A stretch of 5,181 nucleotides of DNA from Desulfovibrionaceae bacterium UBA6814 (GCA_002452635.1 DKEU01000076.1:1-5181), one strand, 5' to 3'. Counted from the first letter of the stretch, positions 1-5,181 are shown. Numbers and translations: made by a program. The notes: generated by a model from the letters alone, not told the origin.

Positions 1-20
1 GCGGGATTTTCAACGGCCTG

Positions 21-21
<1 letters not shown>
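1..21 (-). repeat. End fragment of a dispersed palindromic repeat, truncated by the window edge
   Basis: The first 21 bases match the reverse complement of 4644-4664 with a single mismatch (T instead of A at position 7). The second copy therefore carries one end of the same element that separates sahR and ahcY. On the minus strand it starts at the last base of the TAG stop codon of the ABC ATPase and runs out of the window. The rest of the copy cannot be seen, so a full-length element is an inference. Confidence 0.7.
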
Positions 22-1106
<1,085 letters not shown>

Positions 1107-1137
1107 GGAAGCGTCCCCCGGCAGGGCCGGAAACGGA

Positions 1138-1184
1138 CCCGCCCGCCCCGCTCCCCCAGGGGGCGGGGAACAGGGCCGGGCGGG
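1138..1184 (-). other. Intercistronic GC-rich stem-loop between binding protein and ATPase genes
   Basis: An outer inverted repeat, CCCGCCCG (1138-1145) with CGGGCGGG (1177-1184), encloses an inner hairpin: CCCCGC (1146-1151) pairs with GCGGGG (1163-1168), and CCC (1153-1155) with GGG (1160-1162). No T-tract follows in the direction of transcription, so it does not look like a full intrinsic terminator. In many binding-protein operons a stem-loop here protects the upstream mRNA and lowers expression of the downstream ATPase. That role is inferred from position and structure only. Confidence 0.55.
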
Positions 1185-1211
1185 CCGCTCAGATGCAGGT
1201 CAACGCGCGGG

Positions 1212-2198
1212 CTACTGCGCGAAGATGGCCTTGAACTTGTCGCCCCACTCCTTGGTCTCCTCGTCCGACAGCTCGCGGATGGGGATGACCTTGGCCTTGT
1301 CCATGCCGGCGATGGGCGGGAACACGCCCGGGGCCAGCACGTACTCGCCCACGTCCTTGGCCAGCATGCCCATGGCCTCCTTGGAGAGCCACCAGTCCAT
1401 GAAGGCCTTGGCCGCGTTGGGGTGCTGGGCCTTGTTCACCAGGGCCATGGCGCGCGGGGTGCCGAGCAGGGGCTGCTCCACCCGGGCCCAGTCCAGGGGC
1501 GCGGGGGCCTTGGTGATGATGTACTTGGGCATGGAGATGCCGATGAGCTTCTCCCCGCTCTCGATGGGCGCGGGGGTGGGGCCGAAGGAGGCCACGAACA
1601 TGGGCTTGTTGGCGGCCAGGCCCTTGACGAACGTCATCCAGTCGGCCTCGGACTTGAAGACCTTCTCCTTGAGCCCGATGAGCCAGGCGATGGTGGTGGC
1701 GTGGGTGGACGGGTCGGCCATGACGATCTTGTCCTTCCACTTGGGATCGGCCAGGTCCTCGTAGCGCTTGGGCGCGTCCGCGGCCTTCACCAGCTCCTTG
1801 TTGTAGATGAGGCCCACGTACTCGATGCCGAAGAGCTGGATGGCGCCGTCCTCGCGGGTCCAGGCCGGGTATCCCTTGGCCGCGGGCGAGGCGTAGGGGG
1901 CCAGCACGCCCTTGTCCTTGAGGAACTGGAGCACCGGCAGCGGGGCCTGGAGCACGTCGGCCTGGAGCTTGCCGGCCTCGAACTCGGTGAGCACGGTGGC
2001 CAGGAACTTGGAGGTGGAGACCCGGGTGTACTGGCCCCCGATCCCGGTGGTTTTGGTGAAGGCCTCCATCAGGGGCTCGATGGCGGTGATGTTGGCGTAG
2101 AACGCGGCCTTGCCTTCGGCCTTGGCCTTGGCCATGTCCGCGGCCAGGGCCGGGGCGGCCAGGCCCAGGACCAGCAACAGAACCAGGATACGCTTCAT
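1212..2198 (-). CDS. Periplasmic solute-binding protein of an ABC importer, Fbp/AfuA-like fold
   Basis: This 328-residue protein captures the solute in the periplasm and delivers it to the membrane permease. Residues 1-19 form a Sec signal peptide: basic MKR, a Leu/Val-rich core, and APALA before A20 as a likely signal peptidase I site. The mature part looks like a class II extracellular binding protein of the Fe(III)/phosphonate/polyamine group. Examples are AAFYANITAIEPLMEAF (31-47), YEDLADPKWKDKIVMADP (146-163) and the C-terminal MDWWLSKEAMGMLAK segment (267-281). The adjacent Tyr pair used by classical FbpA proteins to bind iron is not visible; the corresponding region reads ISMPKYIITK (221-230). 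Iron is therefore not assured. The start at 2198 is chosen because the signal peptide begins there and AAAGGAGT (2205-2212) precedes it; an upstream ATG at 2312 would bury the signal peptide. The gene leads an operon with the ATPase at 1106-21. The family is well supported but the ligand is unknown. Confidence 0.92.
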   Translation of the reverse strand: MKRILVLLLVLGLAAPALAADMAKAKAEGKAAFYANITAIEPLMEAFTKTTGIGGQYTRVSTSKFLATVLTEFEAGKLQADVLQAPLPVLQFLKDKGVLAPYASPAAKGYPAWTREDGAIQLFGIEYVGLIYNKELVKAADAPKRYEDLADPKWKDKIVMADPSTHATTIAWLIGLKEKVFKSEADWMTFVKGLAANKPMFVASFGPTPAPIESGEKLIGISMPKYIITKAPAPLDWARVEQPLLGTPRAMALVNKAQHPNAAKAFMDWWLSKEAMGMLAKDVGEYVLAPGVFPPIAGMDKAKVIPIRELSDEETKEWGDKFKAIFAQ

Positions 2199-2204
2199 GG
2201 TCGC

Positions 2205-2212
2205 ACTCCTTT
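2205..2212 (-). promoter_or_regulatory. Ribosome binding site that fixes the binding-protein start
   Basis: On the minus strand AAAGGAGT lies 6 nt before the ATG at 2198. This strong Shine-Dalgarno match, together with the signal peptide that starts at the same ATG, rules out the longer reading from 2312. Confidence 0.85.
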
Positions 2213-2307
2213 GGGCGTCTGCCCGGGGTTGTCCATTTGCAACCGCCTGGTCCGGCGCGAACCCCTCGAGGGTCCCGGTCGGCCGGCCGAGGTTCTTTTC
2301 AGGTCCT

Positions 2308-2337
2308 GTCATACCTTCGTAACAACGCGTCTGTCCA
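2308..2337 (-). promoter_or_regulatory. Candidate sigma-70 promoter for the ABC importer operon
   Basis: On the minus strand TGGACA (2332-2337, 5 of 6 to the -35 consensus) is separated by 18 bp from TATGAC (2308-2313, 4 of 6 to the -10 consensus). It sits between the tatA terminator and the binding-protein gene, where an independent promoter is expected. Transcription would begin near 2301 and give a leader of about 100 nt. That leader contains the palindromes GGCCGGCC (2281-2288) and CCCTCGAGGG (2263-2272). I see no known riboswitch in it. Confidence 0.35.
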
Positions 2338-2362
2338 TGGCAAATCCGCTTTTCCGGAGCCG

Positions 2363-2399
2363 AAAAACGAAAAGGCCGGTCCCGGGGGCAGGACCGGCC
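2363..2399 (-). terminator. Intrinsic terminator of tatA
   Basis: A perfect 9-bp stem, GGCCGGTCC (2374-2382) and GGACCGGCC (2391-2399), closes an 8-nt loop. On the minus strand it is followed by TTTTCGTTTTT (2373 down to 2363). It begins about 21 nt after the tatA stop codon. The U-tract is only on the minus-strand side, so it should stop tatA transcription and insulate the ABC operon. Confidence 0.85.
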
Positions 2400-2420
2400 A
2401 GGGACCCTGGCTAGGGGTGA

Positions 2421-2678
2421 TTAGCCGAGGTCCTGAGGAGGAACAGAGGGAGCCGCGTTCCGGGCGCGGAGCTCCTCGGGAGTGGGCGCGGGCTCGGCCT
2501 CGCGGCGGGCGGGCGCGGTCACCGGGGCCGGGGCCTCGGGCTCGCTCACCGCCTTCTTGAACTCCCGGATGCTCTTGCCCAGGTCCTTGCCGATGTTGGG
2601 CAGCTTGCCGGGTCCGAAGATGAACAGCACGATGATGAAGATGACAACGAGGTGCGCTGGCGCGAAGAGGTCGCCCAT
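2421..2678 (-). CDS. tatA: Twin-arginine translocase subunit, TatA/TatE family
   Basis: This 85-residue protein is a pore-forming subunit of the Tat system, which exports folded, often cofactor-containing proteins across the inner membrane. A single membrane helix lies at about residues 9-21 (HLVVIFIIVLFIF). The hallmark FG hinge is at 21-22, followed by GPGKLPNIGKDLGKSIREFKKA (22-43), the conserved amphipathic helix of TatA. Residues 44-85 form a Pro/Ala/Glu-rich, probably disordered tail, as is usual for the family. The start at 2678 gives the standard MGDL N-terminus and has AGGAGA (2684-2689) just upstream; the in-frame ATG at 2756 would add an arginine-rich leader foreign to TatA. No tatB or tatC is adjacent, so this is a stand-alone tatA, which is common in this lineage. 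TatB is unlikely, because the glycine/proline hinge and short length fit TatA better. The gene ends in its own terminator. Confidence 0.93.
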   Translation of the reverse strand: MGDLFAPAHLVVIFIIVLFIFGPGKLPNIGKDLGKSIREFKKAVSEPEAPAPVTAPARREAEPAPTPEELRARNAAPSVPPQDLG

Positions 2679-2683
2679 GGTCT

Positions 2684-2689
2684 TCTCCT
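2684..2689 (-). promoter_or_regulatory. Ribosome binding site that fixes the tatA start
   Basis: AGGAGA on the minus strand lies 5 nt before the ATG at 2678. It supports the 85-residue product over the longer reading from 2756. Confidence 0.8.
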
Positions 2690-2728
2690 GGCCCGGGTTG
2701 CGGGCATGGGGTCTGCCGATGGTGCGCC

Positions 2729-2756
2729 TTCTATCCCGGCCCGGCTCGGGGGCCAA
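2729..2756 (-). promoter_or_regulatory. Weak candidate promoter for tatA
   Basis: On the minus strand TTGGCC (2751-2756) and ATAGAA (2729-2734) are 16 bp apart and about 50 bp before the tatA ATG. Both boxes are poor matches to consensus. The assignment rests mainly on position, just downstream of the strong hairpin that follows the preceding gene. Confidence 0.25.
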
Positions 2757-2760
2757 GGCC

Positions 2761-2810
2761 GGATTCCGCCGGATTCCGCCTTCGCCCGCCGGATTCCTGC
2801 CGATTCCGGG
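2761..2810. repeat. Helically phased GGATTCC direct-repeat array upstream of tatA
   Basis: Four 10-bp units carrying GATTCC start at 2761, 2771, 2791 and 2801. The first two are identical (GGATTCCGCC); the others are GGATTCCTGC and CGATTCCGGG. The missing slot at 2781 (TTCGCCCGCC) keeps the 10-bp register. All boxes therefore lie on one face of the helix, directly upstream of the candidate tatA -35 box. The array could bind a regulator or could be a simple tandem duplication. Confidence 0.6.
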
Positions 2811-2830
2811 CGGGGCCTGTGCCGCTCCCA

Positions 2831-2858
2831 GGCGCGCTCATGCGCCGCATGCCGCGCC
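2831..2858 (-). terminator. Strong hairpin just after the 227-residue gene, without U-tract
   Basis: GGCGCG (2831-2836) pairs with CGCGCC (2853-2858), and inside it CATGC (2839-2843) pairs with GCATG (2847-2851) around a 3-nt loop. The hairpin starts 4 nt after the TAG stop at 2863-2865. No run of T follows on the minus strand, so it may be a 3'-end stabiliser or a U-less terminator and not a classical intrinsic terminator. Confidence 0.5.
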
Positions 2859-2862
2859 ACGG

Positions 2863-3546
2863 CTAGGCTTTCAGGAAACGCGGGTCCCCGCAGGCCCAGC
2901 CGGCGTGGAGCTCGATGCCCTGGGGCGCGCCCAGGCGCACCAGGGCCCCGTCCCGGGGCGCGGCCCCGAAGAGCGCCAGGAAGGCCGCGTAGTCCTCGAA
3001 CCACTCCCGGTCCGGGCTGAAGGAGTGCACCACCATGGCCGCCCGGGGCGCGGCGAAGCGCGCCGCCTCGATCACCGCCGAGGCGGTGCGGTGCAGGAGC
3101 TGGTAGCGCACCGCGCCGGGCGGGTCGTCCCCCAGGCCGAGCTGCGCCTTGAGAAAGTCCAGCCGCGCCCGCCTGCCCTTGCCCATGTCCCGGGACCACT
3201 CGGCCAGGGTGGGGCCGAAGGACTCGGACACCTTGCCCTCCACCGCCACGGAGAGCAGCCCGGCCTGCGTCTTGGCCAGGCACCACAGGTCGTTCTGGGA
3301 GGGCCGCCGGCCGCCGGGCAGGGGCACCTGGTGCTCGGGCACGGCCAGCAGGAGCTCCAGGTTCGAAAAGCGCGCCGGGTCCGCGGCCGCGAACAGGGCC
3401 CGGACCTCGGGCGGGAAGCCCCGGGCCTCCTCCCAGCAGTGGGCCAGGGACCGGGCCGAGCGCCCGGTCTTCCAGTGCAGGTCCGGCTCGGCCAGCAGCC
3501 GCCGCCAGTCCTCGGGGCCGCGGGTGGGAACGTAGATGGCGGGCAT
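2863..3546 (-). CDS. Conserved protein of unknown function, possible PD-(D/E)XK fold
   Basis: This 227-residue soluble protein has no signal peptide or membrane segment. I recognise its style as a widespread conserved bacterial family, possibly the domain catalogued as DUF6946, but no function is known to me. The most conserved-looking parts are WKTGRSARSLAHCWE (25-39), LLAVPEHQVPLPGGRRPSQN (66-85), VEGKVSESFGPTLAEW (102-117), RYQLLHRTASAVIEA (147-161) and HSFSPDREWFEDY (174-186). D86 followed by E103-x-K105 fits the D...ExK spacing of the PD-(D/E)XK nuclease superfamily, with E71 as an extra acidic candidate. This fold assignment is inference. The start at 3546 is chosen because GGAGGT (3550-3555) precedes it and the MPAIYVPT N-terminus looks natural; longer readings from 3723 would cross the promoter region. 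It is divergent from sahR and ends in a strong hairpin, so it is probably transcribed alone. No neighbour hints at a defence or repair system. Confidence 0.85.
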   Translation of the reverse strand: MPAIYVPTRGPEDWRRLLAEPDLHWKTGRSARSLAHCWEEARGFPPEVRALFAAADPARFSNLELLLAVPEHQVPLPGGRRPSQNDLWCLAKTQAGLLSVAVEGKVSESFGPTLAEWSRDMGKGRRARLDFLKAQLGLGDDPPGAVRYQLLHRTASAVIEAARFAAPRAAMVVHSFSPDREWFEDYAAFLALFGAAPRDGALVRLGAPQGIELHAGWACGDPRFLKA

Positions 3547-3549
3547 GGG

Positions 3550-3555
3550 ACCTCC
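3550..3555 (-). promoter_or_regulatory. Ribosome binding site that fixes the start of the 227-residue protein
   Basis: GGAGGT on the minus strand lies 3 nt before the ATG at 3546 (GGAGG at 4 nt). The spacing is slightly short but the match is strong, and no comparable site precedes the upstream in-frame ATG at 3723. Confidence 0.7.
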
Positions 3556-3588
3556 AGGGTGCAGGGTGTGCGCAGGACAGGCCAGGGC

Positions 3589-3618
3589 AGGATACCCCGG
3601 GCCGGGAGGAAAGGGCAA
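3589..3618 (-). promoter_or_regulatory. Candidate promoter for the 227-residue gene
   Basis: On the minus strand TTGCCC (3613-3618) and TATCCT (3589-3594) are 18 bp apart, each 4 of 6 to the sigma-70 consensus. The -10 box lies 42 bp before the ATG at 3546. It is a reasonable but unproven promoter in a GC-rich stretch. Confidence 0.35.
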
Positions 3619-3680
3619 ACCCGCGGCAGGCGCAGGTCGTTTGCCCCAGGGGCTTGACCAGGGCCGAAAATATGCGTAAA

Positions 3681-3708
3681 TGGACACATCAACATATCCG
3701 GATATACA
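3681..3708 (+). promoter_or_regulatory. Candidate sahR promoter overlapped by the operator
   Basis: TGGACA (3681-3686, 5 of 6) and TATACA (3703-3708, 4 of 6) are 16 bp apart in an AT-rich island that contrasts with the GC-rich surroundings. Transcription would start near 3715, about 3 nt before the sahR ATG. An alternative is TTGACC (3654-3659) with the poor -10 TAAATG (3677-3682), which would give a leader of about 30 nt. I prefer the first because its -10 box is better and it is directly covered by the palindrome at 3694-3705. Confidence 0.5.
3694..3705. promoter_or_regulatory. Perfect palindrome, likely SahR operator
   Basis: ATATCCGGATAT is a perfect 12-bp palindrome 12 bp before the sahR ATG. 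It covers the spacer and the first bases of the candidate -10 box, the right place for autorepression. ArsR-family dimers bind short AT-flanked palindromes of this kind, and SahR regulators are known to control sahR and ahcY in Desulfovibrio relatives. A degenerate copy matching 9 of 12 positions, ATATGCGTAAAT, starts 24 bp upstream at 3670. Binding is inferred, not shown. Confidence 0.65.
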
Positions 3709-3717
3709 CAAAACGCC

Positions 3718-4641
3718 ATGCAACTACTCCACTTTGCCAAGGCCTTGGCCGACCCGACGCGGCTGCGGCTCATGAACGTGCTCAGCCGGCACGAGCTGTC
3801 CGTGAACGAGCTGGTGTCCGCCCTGGGCCTGACCCAGTCCGGGGCCTCGCGGCATTTGCGCATCCTGGCCGACGCCGGGCTCCTGGACGCCCGGCGGGAC
3901 GGGCAGTGGGTGTTCTACCGCGCCGCGGCCCAGGGGCCGGGCAAGGACTTCGTGGCCTGCCTGCGCCCGTTCCTGGACGCGGACGCGGACGCGGACCCCG
4001 CCCTGGGCGCGGACCTGCGCGCCGCGCGTGAGGTCATGGCCGGCCGCTCGGCCGAGTCCGTGAAGTTCTTCAACGCCATCGCCCAGGACTGGGACCGCCT
4101 GCGCCACGAGCTCCTGGGCGGGTTCGACCCGGGCCCGGAGCTGCTCTCCCGGATGCCCACCTGCGCCGCGGCCGCGGACCTGGGCTGCGGCGCCGGGGAC
4201 CTGCTCAAGGCCCTGCTCTCCAAGGCCCGCACCGTGGTGGGCGTGGACAACTCGCCCAGCATGCTGGAGCTGGCCCGCCGCCGCCTGCCCGACGCCGAGC
4301 GGGTGAGCCTGCGCCTGGGCGACCTCATGCACCTTCCCCTGCGCGAGGGCGAGGTGCAGGCCGCGGTGTTCAGCCTGTCCCTGCACCACGCCCCGGACCC
4401 GGCCCAGGCCCTGGCCGAGGCGGGCCGCATCCTGTCCCCGGGCGGCACCCTGCTGGTCCTGGATTTCACCCGGCACGGCCGCGAGGAGCTGCGCGAGCAG
4501 TACGGCGACCGCTGGCTGGGTTTCGACACCGAGGAACTGCGCGCATGGATGGAGGCCGCCGGGCTCGGCGAGGCCCAGTCCACCCGCATCACCCTGCTCT
4601 CCGGCCTGACGCTGATCCTGCTCTCGGCCCGCAAGAGCTAA
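3718..4641 (+). CDS. sahR: SAH-responsive ArsR-type regulator fused to a SAM-methyltransferase domain
   Basis: This 307-residue protein combines an ArsR winged helix-turn-helix (about 1-75) with a class I methyltransferase fold (about 110-307). The DNA-binding part contains LHFAKALADPTRLRLMNVLS (4-23) and the recognition region ALGLTQSGASRHLRILADAG (35-54). The cysteine pair of metal-sensing ArsR proteins is absent, so metal sensing is unlikely. The C-terminal part has motif I DLGCGAG (154-160), the acidic GVDNS (175-179), LSLHH (220-224) and the post-motif PGG (241-243). It most likely binds SAM or SAH. In known SahR regulators this domain senses S-adenosylhomocysteine, and the protein represses genes of the methyl cycle. 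An Asp-Ala repeat (87-93) lies in the linker. ahcY follows on the same strand, which strongly supports the SahR assignment. The ATG at 3718 is the only usable start before an in-frame stop, yet it has no Shine-Dalgarno sequence. A real methyltransferase activity cannot be excluded. Confidence 0.85.
   Translation: MQLLHFAKALADPTRLRLMNVLSRHELSVNELVSALGLTQSGASRHLRILADAGLLDARRDGQWVFYRAAAQGPGKDFVACLRPFLDADADADPALGADLRAAREVMAGRSAESVKFFNAIAQDWDRLRHELLGGFDPGPELLSRMPTCAAAADLGCGAGDLLKALLSKARTVVGVDNSPSMLELARRRLPDAERVSLRLGDLMHLPLREGEVQAAVFSLSLHHAPDPAQALAEAGRILSPGGTLLVLDFTRHGREELREQYGDRWLGFDTEELRAWMEAAGLGEAQSTRITLLSGLTLILLSARKS
3975..3996 (+). repeat. Hexanucleotide tandem repeat in the sahR linker
   Basis: GGACGC is repeated about 3.7 times in frame and encodes the alternating Asp-Ala stretch at residues 87-93, between the DNA-binding and methyltransferase domains. 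Units of 6 bp can be gained or lost without a frameshift. Confidence 0.8.
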
Positions 4642-4770
4642 CGGCAGGCCGTTGAAATTCCCGCGATGGCTGCGTTGCTGCGAACACGTCAAACCCTCAC
4701 GTATTTCCAATACGCTTCGGCCTTGACGTATTCTTGCGCCTTGCCCTCGCGGTTTTTGAACGGCCTGCCG
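4642..4770. repeat. Long palindromic REP/MITE-like element between sahR and ahcY
   Basis: The element has perfect 12-bp terminal inverted repeats, CGGCAGGCCGTT (4642-4653) and AACGGCCTGCCG (4759-4770). Inside are CCGCGA (4661-4666) with TCGCGG (4747-4752), GGC (4668-4670) with GCC (4743-4745), and AACACGTCAA (4683-4692) with TTGACGTATT (4723-4732, one mismatch). At the centre is a perfect hairpin, CGTATT (4700-4705) with AATACG (4709-4714) around TCC. As RNA it could fold into one long, interrupted hairpin. It begins directly after the sahR TAA and one end recurs at 1-21. There is no transposase; it could be a non-autonomous mobile element or a recurrent 3'-end RNA structure. No known SAH riboswitch pattern is apparent. 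Confidence 0.75.
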
Positions 4771-4804
4771 GGAAAAACCATTTCAACTGGCTCGTAAACC
4801 CTCC

Positions 4805-4810
4805 GGAGGA
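4805..4810 (+). promoter_or_regulatory. Ribosome binding site that fixes the extended ahcY start
   Basis: GGAGGA lies 4 nt before the ATG at 4815. It is the only good site near the gene, and it shows that the lysine-rich tail is translated as part of AhcY. Confidence 0.85.
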
Positions 4811-4814
4811 CCCC

Positions 4815-5181
4815 ATGCCCAAGACCCCCGCCAAGAAAGCCGCCCCGGCCAAGAAAGCTCCCGCCAAGAAGTGCGGCGGCCGCGCCTGCGCCAAGAAGGC
4901 CGCCCCGGCCGGCGGCCCCAAGCCCCTGGACCTGTCCCTGCCCTACCAGGTGGCGGACATCTCCCTGGCCGACTGGGGCCGCAAGGAGATGCAGCTTTCC
5001 GAGAACGAGATGCCCGGGCTCATGGCCCTGCGCACGAAGTACGGCAAGAAGAAGCCCCTCAAGGGCCTGCGCATCGCCGGCTCCCTGCACATGACCATCC
5101 AGACCGCCATGCTCATCGAGACCCTGCACGCCCTGGGCGCGGACCTGCGCTGGGCCTCGTGCAACATCTTCTCCACCCAGG
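4815..5181 (+). CDS. ahcY: Adenosylhomocysteinase with basic N-terminal tail (3' end outside window)
   Basis: AhcY hydrolyses S-adenosyl-L-homocysteine to adenosine and homocysteine in the cytoplasm, using bound NAD, and so relieves product inhibition of methyltransferases. Only 122 codons plus one base are in the window. Residues 44-122 match the start of the enzyme: YQVADISLADWGRKEMQLSE (44-63), EMPGLMALRTKYG (65-77), GSLHMTIQTAMLIETL (89-104) and the substrate-binding region CNIFSTQ (116-122), which in the family continues into DHAAAA. In front of this is a tail of about 35-40 residues built from AKKAAPA-like units, with two cysteines (C20 and C25) in CGGRAC. Typical bacterial AhcY proteins start close to the YKVADISLADWGRKE segment, so the tail is unusual. 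The next in-frame ATG is inside the domain, so the start at 4815 is firm. The gene follows sahR by 173 bp and is probably under SahR control, though I see no good palindromic operator in that gap. Confidence 0.95.
   Translation, partial: MPKTPAKKAAPAKKAPAKKCGGRACAKKAAPAGGPKPLDLSLPYQVADISLADWGRKEMQLSENEMPGLMALRTKYGKKKPLKGLRIAGSLHMTIQTAMLIETLHALGADLRWASCNIFSTQ

Noticed and set aside
2199..2312. Upstream start at 2312 for the solute-binding protein
   Set aside because: It would place 38 residues before a perfect signal peptide and lacks a ribosome binding site, while AAAGGAGT precedes the ATG at 2198.
2679..2756. Upstream start at 2756 for tatA
   Set aside because: The added residues are arginine-rich and unlike any TatA N-terminus, and the ribosome binding site is at 2684-2689.
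3718..4641. Metal-sensing ArsR regulator of arsenic resistance
   Set aside because: The cysteine-containing metal site is absent, the protein carries a methyltransferase domain, and the neighbour is ahcY with no arsenic genes.
4642..4814. SAH riboswitch upstream of ahcY
   Set aside because: The position would fit, but I see none of the conserved SAH riboswitch core, and the region is instead an imperfect palindrome whose end also occurs elsewhere in the window.
4689..5129. Minus-strand open frame across ahcY and the palindromic element
   Set aside because: It is antisense to the clear AhcY coding sequence, and its C-terminal part is only a translation of the repeat; no ribosome binding site or domain is visible.

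Overview
The window comes from a GC-rich bacterial chromosome, most likely a member of the Desulfovibrionales (sulfate-reducing lineage). The main reason is the pair of an ArsR-type regulator fused to a SAM-methyltransferase fold (SahR type) followed by adenosylhomocysteinase (ahcY). The core of the AhcY sequence also resembles Desulfovibrio AhcY as I remember it. This assignment comes from recognition, not from a database search.

The left four genes are on the minus strand. Reading in their direction, a 227-residue conserved protein of unknown function (3546 to 2863, possible PD-(D/E)XK fold) is followed by a strong hairpin, a phased array of GGAATC boxes, and tatA (2678 to 2421). tatA ends in a good intrinsic terminator. 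A separate transcription unit then starts and encodes an ABC importer: a secreted solute-binding protein (2198 to 1212), a GC-rich stem-loop in the 105-bp gap, and an FbpC/PotA-type ATPase (1106 to 21). No permease is present; it is expected beyond the left edge.

The right part is on the plus strand. sahR (3718-4641) is transcribed divergently from the 227-residue gene. A perfect 12-bp palindrome overlaps its predicted -10 region, and its ATG has no Shine-Dalgarno sequence, so it may be translated from a leaderless or nearly leaderless mRNA. The gap between sahR and ahcY (4642-4814) is filled mostly by a ~129-bp imperfect palindrome with 12-bp perfect terminal inverted repeats. ahcY (4815 to beyond 5181) has a good ribosome binding site and an unusual lysine/alanine/proline-rich N-terminal tail of about 40 residues before the normal enzyme core. 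SahR and AhcY probably form an SAH-responsive unit: the regulator senses SAH and the enzyme removes it in the activated methyl cycle.

The most interesting structural signal is the palindromic element. One end of it (4644-4664) recurs with 20 of 21 identities, as the reverse complement, at the left edge of the window (1-21). In both places it starts within about 2 nt of the stop codon of the upstream gene, in the same orientation relative to that gene. This points to a dispersed REP/MITE-like repeat or a recurrent 3'-end RNA element.
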